A stretch of DNA of 22,472 bases from Opitutales bacterium (lineage in GTDB: Bacteria; Verrucomicrobiota; Verrucomicrobiia; Opitutales; Opitutaceae): the NCBI GenBank assembly GCA_021772595.1, contig JAJFLS010000500.1:1-22472 (forward strand). Direction: 5' to 3'. Under the pieces are notes generated by a model. The model was not told where the DNA came from. It worked only from the letters and a program-made list of their open reading frames with translations, and ran no database searches. Of this stretch, positions 1 through 7,125 are shown piece after piece. The position numbers and the translations under genes were made by a program. The first letter of the stretch is position 1; each line of letters starts with the position of its first letter.

Positions 1-1400
1 CGAGGGTCGATCCTGCCGTCATAAGCGTCATGTTCATCGTAGCGTAGGCCGGTATTGACGATGAACTTCTCTCCGAGTTGCCACTCGTCCTGCACAAACA
101 CGCCGGTGGTGTTCGCCGTATTGTTGACATCTACATACACGTCCTCCGTGCCCACATCCCAGTTTCGTTGGGCTAGGGAGAAATCGTGCTGCCAGTCCAT
201 CCCCGCGGTAATTCGGTGCTGATCGCCCACATTCGCGATAACGGAAAATTCCAGTCCCGCCGAACGAGTGCGGGCGAAGTCGCGATTGGCGTCCAGCCTG
301 TTAAGCGGATCGTCGTCGTATTCGTAGGGATAATCTCCGTCGAACTGGTAGTGATCATAGTAGGTCCGGGCAGTGAGGAGCATATCATCTCCGATCTCGC
401 GTTCGTACCGGAGCGAAGAAAAAAGGCGTTCGTCTACGGAAAACATGAGCGGGTCCTGGGCGTTCGGCACCGAGTCGTAGGCCGCCGTTGGCCAATCTTT
501 ATACCGCCGCATGTAGCCGCTCTGCAGGGTGAAGTCACCGTAGGAAATCGACGTATACGCGGTCGAGGCTTGCTCGCGATCCAGGTTTTCGGCGTCAAAT
601 TCCTGGAAGGATATGAGGTCCTGCCCGTCGCTCTCGTACCAGGAGCTGGAGACCACGATGTCCAGTCCGTTTTCGAATTCCTTTCCATAACTGAGGCGCG
701 CGCTCTGCGTATCCAGATCTCCCGTCGAGAGTGCTAGCTCCGTTCCGTCGAAGCTTGCGCCGCGTCGCGGAATCACGTTCACGATGCCGAAAAAGGCATT
801 ATTTCCATAGAGAGACGAACCCGGACCGCGGATGACTTCCACTCGTTCGATCAAGTCTATGTCCAGAATAAAATCCATGGAGCTTGGCGCCGTGTCGTAG
901 AGTGCGTCGTTGAGTCGGTGTCCTTCTAATGTCAACAATACCCGCCCGCCATAGTCGCCAGGCCGGTTGAAACCGCGCACGCCGATGTTCCGGTAACCTC
1001 GGTCATAGGTGGTGTAGAAACCGCGTACGCCATTTAGGATGTCTGCCAGATTGCGGTGATCCCGCGCCTGCAGATCCTGGTGAGTGACGATCGTCACGGA
1101 CGAAGGCGCCTCGGTGGTCTTCTGCTCGTGCTTGGAGGCCCCGAAGACCGTGTCCACCTTGATAGAGGTGAGCTGGTCGAGGGACATCGTCATGAAGTCG
1201 TCGTCATCGCTTCCCGCGAGCAATTCGCCTGAAGCTGCGCGCCCTGCGATCGGGAGGAGGACGAGACCAGACAGAATTGAGCAACAATATATGAAGCGCG
1301 CCCTTTGCCCCGCGCCACGCAGGATCTCTTTCGAGATCTTGCTCAGCGGGACGCCAGAAAGCCAGCGGTCGCGGATAGTAGTTATTAGAACAGTACTCAT
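1..1400 (-). CDS. TonB-dependent outer-membrane receptor, N-terminal part (runs off left edge)
   Basis: The minus-strand frame is open from an ATG at 1400 to the window edge, about 466 codons. The N-terminus has an unusually long basic region (about 36 residues), then a hydrophobic stretch ending LPIAGRAAS that looks like a signal peptide. Next comes the segment MSLDQLTSIKVDTVFGASK, typical of the region before the plug in this receptor class, and then a plug domain from about residue 90 to 210 with NIGVRGFNRPGDYGGR, IERVEVIRGPGSSLYG and NAFFGIVNVIPRRG. The remainder is alternating, aromatic-rich beta-barrel sequence. Such receptors import siderophores, cobalamin or glycans through the outer membrane using TonB. 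The substrate cannot be told, because most of the barrel and any neighbouring transporter lie outside the window. The start has no good ribosome binding site, so it is probable rather than certain. Confidence 0.9.
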   Translation of the reverse strand, partial: MSTVLITTIRDRWLSGVPLSKISKEILRGAGQRARFIYCCSILSGLVLLPIAGRAASGELLAGSDDDDFMTMSLDQLTSIKVDTVFGASKHEQKTTEAPSSVTIVTHQDLQARDHRNLADILNGVRGFYTTYDRGYRNIGVRGFNRPGDYGGRVLLTLEGHRLNDALYDTAPSSMDFILDIDLIERVEVIRGPGSSLYGNNAFFGIVNVIPRRGASFDGTELALSTGDLDTQSARLSYGKEFENGLDIVVSSSWYESDGQDLISFQEFDAENLDREQASTAYTSISYGDFTLQSGYMRRYKDWPTAAYDSVPNAQDPLMFSVDERLFSSLRYEREIGDDMLLTARTYYDHYQFDGDYPYEYDDDPLNRLDANRDFARTRSAGLEFSVIANVGDQHRITAGMDWQHDFSLAQRNWDVGTEDVYVDVNNTANTTGVFVQDEWQLGEKFIVNTGLRYDEHDAYDGRIDP

Positions 1401-1476
1401 GGTGGGATTGGGTTCTTTGTTTGTATGCAGCACCCATGAATACGGTCTTATAAGTTGGTTATTTAGTGGTTGTGCA

Positions 1477-1505
1477 TTTTTACACTAAGGCAAAACACTA
1501 GTTAA
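1477..1505 (-). promoter_or_regulatory. Candidate sigma-70-type promoter for the TonB-dependent receptor
   Basis: On the minus strand a TTAACT box (1500-1505) is separated by 17 bases from TAAAAA (1477-1482). This would place the transcription start about 70 bases before the ATG at 1400. The match to consensus is moderate and the region is AT-rich, so chance is possible. Confidence 0.3.
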
Positions 1506-1840
1506 AAGTCTTTTTATTAGGGTAATATTACGCGATAGATAGGCTAATGCTGTTCGTTCGTTCTCTGCGTCTGTCCCGAAAAAGAGGTCTCCTTAGGGTC
1601 TTCTACTGCAATAACATCCACGAGAATGGCGGCATGGATGCGATTCGAATTCGCGCATCAAGGACGCGCTTTTTGGCGAAAGCATCGGAAGGAAACGCCA
1701 GACATTATCCGAGGACATCGGCAACAGATCTTATAAGGGCGTCGATATCACTTTAACATGGCTTTTATGGTATGGAAATGCACCGACGCGAAGAGCGAGA
1801 TACGGCTAATTCCTCCCGAAATTGTCCGTGTCATCCGTCT

Positions 1841-1943
1841 TGTCTCGGCGAATCGTAGAGTAGGGGGGAGCCTTCTGTGATGCACGCCGCCCTACGTCGC
1901 TCTCCGAGCTACGAAGGGCATCCTGTCTCGGCGAATCGAAGAG
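1841..1943. repeat. 20-bp direct repeat, two copies 83 bp apart
   Basis: Copies at 1841-1860 and 1924-1943 read TGTCTCGGCGAATCG then T or A then AGAG, with 19 of 20 bases identical. A hairpin lies between them (1891-1917). The function is unknown. Confidence 0.6.
1891..1917. repeat. REP-like GC-rich hairpin
   Basis: The arm CCTACGTCGCTC (1891-1902) faces GAGCTACGAAGG (1906-1917) across a 3-base loop, with 10 of 12 positions paired. No T-run follows on either strand, so a repetitive extragenic palindrome is more likely than a terminator. Confidence 0.5.
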
Positions 1944-2000
1944 AAGACGGAAGCTCACTGGTTGGGTGAATAGTCCGGCTTCACGTTGTTACGCCGTGAC

Positions 2001-2034
2001 AGGCTTCGTCTACGGCTATCGCCTTGCGAAGCCT
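2001..2034. repeat. Hairpin directly 3' of tRNA-Leu
   Basis: AGGCTTCG (2001-2008) and CGAAGCCT (2027-2034) form an 8-bp perfect stem, with an inner GGC/GCC pairing. On the minus strand this hairpin starts at the last base of the encoded CCA of tRNA-Leu. It could help 3' processing or termination, but no T-run follows it. Confidence 0.45.
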
Positions 2035-2118
2035 GGTACCCAGGGGGGGACTCGAACCCCCACTTCCGAAGAAAGCGGATTTTGAATCCGCCGCGTCTAC
2101 CAATTCCGCCACCTGGGC
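2034..2118 (-). tRNA. tRNA-Leu, anticodon CAA
   Basis: On the minus strand the acceptor arm GCCCAGG (from 2118) pairs with CCTGGGT, followed by discriminator A and an encoded CCA (2034-2036). The anticodon stem GCGGA/TCCGC holds the loop TTCAAAA, giving anticodon CAA, which reads UUG. A long variable arm, as expected for leucine tRNA, and a T arm with loop TTCGAGT are present. The length is 85 bases including CCA. Confidence 0.97.
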
Positions 2119-2140
2119 ATCCTTTAAAAGAGGAGAGAGG

Positions 2141-2169
2141 TGTATGCCTGTCCGCAAGTTTGGAGGCAA
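2141..2169 (-). promoter_or_regulatory. Candidate promoter of tRNA-Leu
   Basis: On the minus strand TTGCCT (2164-2169) is separated by exactly 17 bases from CATACA (2141-2146). A start near 2134 would leave a leader of about 16 bases before the mature 5' end at 2118. Confidence 0.45.
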
Positions 2170-2217
2170 GCCTTTTTGGGAGTGCGAATTTTATTCTACG
2201 ATTCTCGAAAAAAGCGT

Positions 2218-2246
2218 TTGAAATCGAAGAAGTTGCTCCCCAGATT
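2218..2246 (+). promoter_or_regulatory. Candidate promoter of tRNA-Pro
   Basis: TTGAAA (2218-2223), a 17-base spacer and CAGATT (2241-2246) precede the tRNA by 22 bases. The -35 box is good and the -10 box weak. Confidence 0.3.
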
Positions 2247-2268
2247 CCTCTGCCTTTCCTTTTTTAGT

Positions 2269-2345
2269 CGGGCTATGGCGCAGCCTGGTAGCGCGCTTGT
2301 CTGGGGGACAAGAGGTCCCGAGTTCGAACCTCGGTAGCCCGACCA
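2269..2345 (+). tRNA. tRNA-Pro, anticodon GGG
   Basis: CGGGCTA (2269-2275) pairs with TAGCCCG (2335-2341), followed by discriminator A and an encoded CCA (2343-2345). The anticodon stem CTTGT/ACAAG encloses the loop CTGGGGG, giving anticodon GGG, which reads CCC. The T loop is TTCGAAC. The length is 77 bases. It is divergent from tRNA-Leu, with about 150 bases between them. Confidence 0.97.
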
Positions 2346-2388
2346 TTTTTTCCGTTGCCGGATTTCGGAGGAGACCCTGTGTTCGAAA

Positions 2389-2817
2389 ATGACTTCCAAT
2401 TCTAGTATTTCGATTCGAACACTGTGGCCGGTGTTCGCGCTATTGGCCACGCTCGCTTGGGCGTCGAGCTATAGTGAGGGAGTGCCGCAATCGCCAGACG
2501 TTCCTCATTTCGATAAGATCGCCCACTTTTTTATTTTCGGTCTCATCGGGACGCTTTGGTTTCGAAGTCTGCCGGGCAGAGTTCGAAAGCTCCCTCGCTG
2601 GCTCTTGGCCTTCATTCTCGCGATTGTGTACGGGGTCATCGACGAATGGATACAATCTCACAACCCGAATCGATCTTCGGAAATGTTGGATTGGGTCGCC
2701 GATGCGTCCGGAGCGATCACGGCGATTTTCGTGTACCGCAGTTGGCGATTGTACCGACAAATACTGGAGACGCCGATAGGAGATTTGTTTCGATTGAAGG
2801 TGGCTGATATCGAGTGA
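2389..2817 (+). CDS. VanZ-like family membrane protein
   Basis: The 142-residue protein has the VanZ-like pattern: an N-terminal membrane helix (about residues 9-26), then FDKIAHFFIFGLIGTLWF, a second helix around LLAFILAIVYG followed by VIDEWIQ, the loop HNPNRSSEMLDWVAD, and a final helix after ASGAITAIFVY. The DK..H, DE..Q and D...D..G residues conserved in the family are all present. VanZ itself gives low-level teicoplanin resistance, but most family members are uncharacterised, so no substrate is claimed. A GGAGGAG at 2367-2373 lies rather far (15 bases) before the ATG. The gene lies 43 bases after tRNA-Pro and may be read through from its promoter. Confidence 0.88.
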   Translation: MTSNSSISIRTLWPVFALLATLAWASSYSEGVPQSPDVPHFDKIAHFFIFGLIGTLWFRSLPGRVRKLPRWLLAFILAIVYGVIDEWIQSHNPNRSSEMLDWVADASGAITAIFVYRSWRLYRQILETPIGDLFRLKVADIE

Positions 2818-2910
2818 CAGACTGTTCCTGTGAATAAGAGCTGTTCGTTTCATTTCTCTATAAAATCGATTCTGTGATCACGGGGCCTAATCATTGACCA
2901 ATGATATTGA

Positions 2911-3014
2911 TTCACGCGAAGACGCGAAGGAAGTAAATTGAATCGAGCAACTTCCTGAGCCCCCACAGGTTTTCCAAATCCTTGAATCCTTCGCGTCTTC
3001 GCGACTTCGCGTGA
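2911..3014. repeat. Long inverted repeat of CGCGAAG type
   Basis: The left arm (2911-2930, including CACGCGAAGACGCGAAGG) is matched in reverse complement by 2988-3003 (CCTTCGCGTCTTCGCG) and again by CTTCGCGTGA at 3005-3014. The right arm carries an extra copy of the CTTCGCG unit. An inner GGAAGT/ACTTCC pair (2929-2934, 2950-2955) could extend a cruciform. It fills the gap between the VanZ-like gene and the blaI-type gene and has the same sequence theme as the repeat at 19709-19738. Confidence 0.65.
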
Positions 3015-3131
3015 GTTCTTTTCCCTAGAATCCCTATTCAAATTAGAGGTTAAAAACCTAACCCACCGTGGTCAGCCTTTTCGAGAAGCTCGAGATAGGG
3101 GATTGTGGAATCAACTTTTCCCTTGCAATAT

Positions 3132-3145
3132 ACCACAGTTGTGGT
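3132..3145. promoter_or_regulatory. Operator 1 of the BlaI-type repressor (perfect-arm palindrome)
   Basis: ACCACA-GT-TGTGGT is a dyad with perfect 6-base arms, 20 bases before the ATG at 3165. BlaI/MecI proteins bind such short dyads as dimers near their own promoter. A weak promoter, TTGCAA (3124-3129), 17 bases, ATTAAA (3147-3152), would straddle it, so binding would block transcription. Autorepression is inferred from this position. Confidence 0.6.
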
Positions 3146-3152
3146 AATTAAA

Positions 3153-3166
3153 ACCACAATTGTTAT
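3153..3166. promoter_or_regulatory. Operator 2, imperfect half of the BlaI-type operator pair
   Basis: ACCACA-AT-TGTTAT repeats the first operator with one perfect and one degenerate arm. The centres of the two sites are 21 bases apart, two DNA turns, as for cooperative binding by two dimers. The site overlaps the start codon at 3165. Confidence 0.5.
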
Positions 3167-3563
3167 GACAGATCTCGAAAAAAGGCTATCGAAACTGGAA
3201 ATGGAAGTGATGCGATCCTTCTGGAAGTTGGATCGGGCGACTGCTCGCGAGGCGTATGAGGAACTTGCGACGGTAAGCGGGGCGAAAGTCGAATACACGA
3301 CAGTTCAAACGATTGTGGGTCGATTGGAGACCAAGGGAGCGGTGGAGAAGATAAAGAAAGTGGGGAACGCGTGGCTTTATCGAGCGGTTGTATCGAGGAA
3401 ATCGGTTGTCGGAAAACTTGTGGATGAGGTCGTTAATTTGTTGGAGGGCGCTGCCCAGCCAATCGTGTCGCATCTGGTCGAATCCGGGCGAATGAGCAAA
3501 GAAGAGTTGAGCGAGATCGAGCGATTGATCGACGAAGAGAAAGGATCGGGTAATGGAAAATGA
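3165..3563 (+). CDS. BlaI/MecI/CopY-family winged-helix repressor
   Basis: The protein is 132 residues from ATG 3165, about the usual BlaI size. It starts MTDLEKRLSKLEMEVMRSFW, the first helix of the family, followed by the recognition region VEYTTVQTIVGRLETKGAVE and the wing KVGNAWLYRAVVSRK (to about residue 79). A dimerisation tail ends SKEELSEIERLIDEEK. A GTG 60 bases upstream is also in frame, but it would put both operators inside the gene, so the ATG is preferred. There is no clear Shine-Dalgarno sequence. The gene overlaps the next gene by 11 bases, the normal arrangement with a BlaR1-type partner. It probably represses its own operon, and derepression would need cleavage triggered by the partner. 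Whether it senses beta-lactams is unknown, as no beta-lactamase gene is nearby. Confidence 0.9.
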   Translation: MTDLEKRLSKLEMEVMRSFWKLDRATAREAYEELATVSGAKVEYTTVQTIVGRLETKGAVEKIKKVGNAWLYRAVVSRKSVVGKLVDEVVNLLEGAAQPIVSHLVESGRMSKEELSEIERLIDEEKGSGNGK

Positions 3564-4890
3564 GCTCCAATTAGTGAGTCGCTTCGTCTGGCTTCACTTG
3601 TTCGAATCGACTCTTTGGGTGGCTGGATTAGGTATCGCTTATTGGGTCTTGCCGTTGGTGAAAGCGAAGCACCGCTTCTTGATGCTTCAGTTCGCGATGC
3701 TCAAGTTCCTCGTTCCTACTGGAGTGATCGCTGCGTTGCTTCCACGGTTTGGCGAAGTCGCTACGCCGCTTGATACGCTGTTCGTCACTACGGTCTCGGA
3801 AGCCACTCGCGCGATTCAAACGGATTCGAGTGCGACTGCCTGGATGCTTTGGATCGGAGGCACTTGGTTGGCGGGGATGGGCATTCTGCTGATATTTCAG
3901 TTTAGACTTTGGATACGGAGCAAGTTTTCCGAAGCGAAGTCTCGCGAAAGTGGAATCGAGATTTCCTCTTGGCACTGCGAGTCGCTAAATCATTTCAACT
4001 GCCCAGTGGAGATCGTCGATGAATCACGATTCTCTTCCATTGGGTTGTGTGGCGTATTTCGACCTAGAATAATAATAAGCAACGCGTTTCTTGAGACGCT
4101 ATCGGAAGAGGAACTTCAACTCGCATTGCGGCATGAATTGGCGCACCTGAATCGTAGGGACAATCTATGGAGAGGAATCCATGTCCTGACTGTATTCGTG
4201 TTCTGGTTTCATCCGTTTGTGTGGATGCTGTTTTCCAGGCTGCGCTTGGAAAGCGAGCATGCGTGCGACGAAGAAGTGCTCCAAAACGAGAAAGAGCCTA
4301 GGAAATACGCGAAGTGCCTGCTCAAAGCAGCTTCGTTCATTTCCGGAGGCGATCGCCTTTGGGCTACCTCATTGACTGATACGTCCCTCAAGAAACGCAT
4401 AACGAAAATAATAGCCTTCAAGAATATGAAAGAATCAAAATTGAAAACGGTCGTTCTCTTTACTCTCGCAATTGGTCTGATCGGCGCGCTCACGGGCGCA
4501 TCCTCAAACGCCTTTGCCCAGCAAATCGAAGCAGATGACGAAGCCGTCATAGGCGAGGTGTATGACCTCAAAGAGCTTGATCGAGAAAAGGGAGATAAGT
4601 TGCCTAGGGCGATGTTTCAGAAAGCTCCAGTTTATCCGGCCGACCTCAAGAAAAAGGGAGTCGAAGGGTGGGCGTCGGTGGAATGGATTATCGACTCGAA
4701 AGGAAATGTTAGAAAACCGCGCGTGATAAAATCGAGTCACAGAGAGTTTCAATCGCCTGCGATTGAGGCGGTAATAAAATCCAAATGGACGCCCGCAATC
4801 AAAGATGGCCTTCCGGTAAATGTCAGAGTTACGCAGCGGATAGATTTCAATATTGGGGAGAAAGTAGCAACTTCTAGGTCGAAACCGTAG
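3553..4890 (+). CDS. BlaR1-like M56 family membrane metallopeptidase with TonB-like C-terminal domain
   Basis: The 445-residue protein starts inside the end of the repressor gene, with AAGGA at 3541-3545 as a good ribosome binding site. Membrane helices lie near residues 10-33, 42-62, 96-116 and 207-227, and a further one near 298-318. The zinc protease motif HELAH is at 194-198, and ESEHACDEEVL (233-243) supplies the downstream glutamate typical of M56. After the last helix the extracytoplasmic part (about 350-435) is not a penicillin-binding sensor. It resembles a TonB C-terminal domain, with AMFQKAPVYPADLKKKGVEG and SAIEAVIKSKWTPA-like spacing. Known BlaR1 proteins bind beta-lactam outside and activate the inner protease, which cuts BlaI. 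Here the signal may instead be an envelope protein contact. A strong terminator follows at 4923-4954. Confidence 0.88.
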   Translation: MENELQLVSRFVWLHLFESTLWVAGLGIAYWVLPLVKAKHRFLMLQFAMLKFLVPTGVIAALLPRFGEVATPLDTLFVTTVSEATRAIQTDSSATAWMLWIGGTWLAGMGILLIFQFRLWIRSKFSEAKSRESGIEISSWHCESLNHFNCPVEIVDESRFSSIGLCGVFRPRIIISNAFLETLSEEELQLALRHELAHLNRRDNLWRGIHVLTVFVFWFHPFVWMLFSRLRLESEHACDEEVLQNEKEPRKYAKCLLKAASFISGGDRLWATSLTDTSLKKRITKIIAFKNMKESKLKTVVLFTLAIGLIGALTGASSNAFAQQIEADDEAVIGEVYDLKELDREKGDKLPRAMFQKAPVYPADLKKKGVEGWASVEWIIDSKGNVRKPRVIKSSHREFQSPAIEAVIKSKWTPAIKDGLPVNVRVTQRIDFNIGEKVATSRSKP

Positions 4891-4922
4891 GCCCTGTTTA
4901 CCTTCAGGAACTTTACGTTTCG

Positions 4923-4954
4923 AGCGACTGGTCTTTATGGATCAGTCGCTTTTT
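4923..4954 (+). terminator. Rho-independent terminator after the M56 peptidase gene
   Basis: AGCGACTGGT (4923-4932) pairs with ATCAGTCGCT (4941-4950) over an 8-base loop, ten pairs with one G-T, followed by a run of five T (4950-4954). It ends the blaI/M56 unit 33 bases after the stop and separates it from ligA. Confidence 0.85.
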
Positions 4955-5004
4955 CGTGTCCTCGCGCTTGCGTCGATGGGGCGCGTTGTTTGAATGATCG
5001 TCGA

Positions 5005-7023
5005 ATGACCAAGACTTCGGACCAGAATCGCATCGAGCATCTTAGAAACGAGATCGCGCGGCATGATGAGCTTTACCATCGGCGGGCTCAGCCGGAGATT
5101 TCGGATTTGGAGTACGATGTCCTGAAGCGTGAGCTGGAGGAGCTTGAGAAGGCTCATCCGGAATTGGCTTCGACGGAATCACCTACGGTTCGTGTGGGAG
5201 ACGATCTTCGAGAGGGATTCGAATCCTATCGTCATCTCCAGCCGATGCTGAGTTTGGACAACACGTATTCGAAAGATGAATTCTTCGCTTTCGTCGAGCG
5301 CGTAGAAAAAGGACTGGAGCTGGAGAACATCGCATTCGTTGTCGAACCGAAGATCGATGGGGTCGCGGTGAGCATCACCTACGAGAAGGGAAAATTGGTC
5401 CGAGCGGTTACGCGTGGCAATGGGACGGAGGGCGACGACATTACGGCGAATGCGCTGTTCATCGAGGAGATTCCGAGAGAACTCAAAGGCAAGGGCCTGC
5501 CAGATGTGATCGAGATCCGTGGCGAGATCTACATGCGCAATGATGAGTTCGATCGCATCAATGCGGAGCGTAATGCGGCGGGTTTGGAAGAGTTCGCGAA
5601 TCCCCGCAGCTTGGCGGCGGGCACAGTGAAAATGCTAGATCGCGAGGAAGTGGCGAAGCGGCGACTGAATATCATTCTCTACGGCCTCGGGCATTGCGAG
5701 CCGGAGATCGTCGCGTTTCAATCGGAGTTTCACGATAGAGTCCGGAAATGGGGGTTTCCGGTCGGAGAGCGATTCTGGAAGGTTGAGGGAGCGGATGCGG
5801 CTTGGGCGGCAATCGAGGAACTCGATTCGATGCGCGACGCATTCGCGTATCCAACGGATGGGGCCGTCATAAAAACCGACGCATTGTCCCAGCAAGACCT
5901 TCTCGGAAAAACCTCGAAGTCGCCGCGCTGGGCGATCGCGTTTAAATTTGCGGCGGAGCAATCGGAGACGATTCTCGAAGGTATCACGATCCAAGTCGGG
6001 CGCACGGGCGTATTGACGCCGGTGGCTGAATTGAAGCCGACGAAACTTGCGGGGACGACCGTTTCACGGGCGACGCTTCATAACCAAGAAGAGATGGAGC
6101 GAAAGGATGTGCGTATCGGCGATTACGTGATCGTCGAAAAGGCGGGCGAGATTATTCCGGCGGTGGTTCGCGTGCTGGTAGAGAAGCGTCCGGAAGGGAG
6201 CGCTCCTTTCGTTTTCCCTGAGAGCTGTCCAGAATGCGGCTCACCGACGGTCAAGCTGGAGGGCGAAGTCGCGTTGCGTTGCGTCAATCACGAGTGTCCC
6301 GCCCAGGTGCGCGGGCGCTTGGAGCATTTCGCGTCGCGCCAGTGCATGGATATCGAGGGATTGGGCGAGGCGGTCGTCGATCAGTTGGCGGAGCGTTCGC
6401 TCGTATCCAATGTTTCTGACGTGTATCGATTGACTTTCGATCAGCTGCTTGAACTTGATAAATTCGCTGAGAAGTCGGCTCGGAATCTAGTGGCCGCGAT
6501 CGATCGGAGCAAATCCAACGAGCTGTGGCGCTTGCTTCATGGCCTCGGGATTCCGCAGGTGGGAGCTTCGGCCTCCAAGGATTTGGCGAAAGCGTTCGGA
6601 TCGGTGGCCGCGCTGCGCGAAGCGAGCGTGGAGCGTATGATTGAGATCGATGGGATTGGCGAGAAAACGGCTCAGGGAATTGTCACGTTTTTCGGAAGCG
6701 AGCAGAACGCGTCGATCGTGGACGCCTTGTTCGAGCTAGGCATGAATCCAACTGCGCCAGAAATTCCTAGCGGCGAAGCGGCGATTTTCGAAAGTATGAC
6801 CTTCGTCATTACGGGTACCTTGCCGACGATGAAACGCGACGAGGCCAAAGAGCTGATTGAGAGCAAGGGCGGAAAAGTAGCTGGCAGCGTGAGCAAGAAA
6901 ACCACCTATTTGCTCGCTGGAGAATCCGCCGGATCGAAGCTAACGAAAGCGGAGAAGCTAGGTGTAGAAATCCTCAGCGAAGAGGAATTGCTGGAGAAGG
7001 TGGCAAGCGAATCTGCGGGGTGA
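5005..7023 (+). CDS. ligA: NAD-dependent DNA ligase LigA
   Basis: LigA seals nicks in DNA during replication and repair using NAD. From ATG 5005 the protein has 672 residues, the normal length. A TTG at 4990 is also in frame but less likely. Visible parts are the Ia region with DELYHRRAQPEISDLEYD, the adenylation domain with the catalytic lysine in EPKIDGVA (Lys116), TRGNGTEGDD and EIRGEIYM, an OB fold, a four-cysteine zinc finger (Cys408, 411, 426 and 431), helix-hairpin-helix repeats such as IDGIGEKTA, and a C-terminal BRCT domain (about 593-672) containing FVITGTLPTMKRDEA. All key residues are present. It is a plus-strand single gene flanked by the terminator at 4923-4954 and the hairpin pair at 7031-7110, so it is probably transcribed alone. 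Confidence 0.98.
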   Translation: MTKTSDQNRIEHLRNEIARHDELYHRRAQPEISDLEYDVLKRELEELEKAHPELASTESPTVRVGDDLREGFESYRHLQPMLSLDNTYSKDEFFAFVERVEKGLELENIAFVVEPKIDGVAVSITYEKGKLVRAVTRGNGTEGDDITANALFIEEIPRELKGKGLPDVIEIRGEIYMRNDEFDRINAERNAAGLEEFANPRSLAAGTVKMLDREEVAKRRLNIILYGLGHCEPEIVAFQSEFHDRVRKWGFPVGERFWKVEGADAAWAAIEELDSMRDAFAYPTDGAVIKTDALSQQDLLGKTSKSPRWAIAFKFAAEQSETILEGITIQVGRTGVLTPVAELKPTKLAGTTVSRATLHNQEEMERKDVRIGDYVIVEKAGEIIPAVVRVLVEKRPEGSAPFVFPESCPECGSPTVKLEGEVALRCVNHECPAQVRGRLEHFASRQCMDIEGLGEAVVDQLAERSLVSNVSDVYRLTFDQLLELDKFAEKSARNLVAAIDRSKSNELWRLLHGLGIPQVGASASKDLAKAFGSVAALREASVERMIEIDGIGEKTAQGIVTFFGSEQNASIVDALFELGMNPTAPEIPSGEAAIFESMTFVITGTLPTMKRDEAKELIESKGGKVAGSVSKKTTYLLAGESAGSKLTKAEKLGVEILSEEELLEKVASESAG

Positions 7024-7030
7024 CGCATGA

Positions 7031-7061
7031 TGGTGGGCTGCTTATCCTTAAGCAGCCGCGA
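7031..7061. repeat. REP-like hairpin A (inverted pair, copy 1)
   Basis: GGCTGCTTA (7036-7044), loop TCCT, then TAAGCAGCC (7049-7057) form a perfect 9-bp stem, preceded by TGGT. It lies at the end of ligA, where ligA and the minus-strand gene at 7126-7593 converge. It may act as a terminator, although no long T-run follows. Copy 2 lies 28 bases on in the opposite orientation. Confidence 0.75.
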
Positions 7062-7084
7062 GCTACCATAACCAAAGACTTTTC

Positions 7085-7113
7085 GGCTGACTAGGGATAG
7101 TCAGCCCTACCAT
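7085..7113. repeat. REP-like hairpin B (inverted pair, copy 2)
   Basis: GGCTGACTA (7085-7093), loop GGGA, then TAGTCAGCC (7098-7106) form another perfect 9-bp stem, followed by CTACCA. Read on the minus strand it is TGGTAGGGCTGACTATCCC, matching copy 1 (TGGTGGGCTGCTTATCC), and the stem bases that differ have changed on both sides so that pairing is kept. Confidence 0.75.
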
Positions 7114-7125
7114 TGGGTTGATGCT

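Larger units (their letters stand above)
1506..2033. other. Non-coding stretch with short repeats
   Basis: No convincing gene is visible between the receptor promoter and the tRNA-Leu gene. A short plus-strand frame at 1547-1756 encodes a basic, low-complexity peptide with no recognisable domain. The stretch holds a 20-base direct repeat, a GC-rich hairpin at 1891-1917 and another at 2001-2034, so it looks like a repeat-rich spacer. Confidence 0.5.

Noticed and set aside
186..737. Plus-strand open frame of 183 codons near the left edge
   Set aside because: It lies antisense to the TonB-dependent receptor, whose frame is supported by plug and barrel motifs.
1547..1756. Possible 69-residue gene in the spacer
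   Set aside because: Basic, low-complexity product with no domain and no ribosome binding site; coding potential looks poor.
2034..2118. Integration (att) site of a mobile island at tRNA-Leu
   Set aside because: No integrase, phage gene or duplicated tRNA end was found in the window.
3105..3164. GTG start for the BlaI-type repressor
   Set aside because: It would include both operator palindromes in the coding region and add 20 residues unlike the family.
3105..4890. Beta-lactam resistance cassette
   Set aside because: No beta-lactamase or penicillin-binding sensor domain is visible; a general envelope signalling pair is safer.
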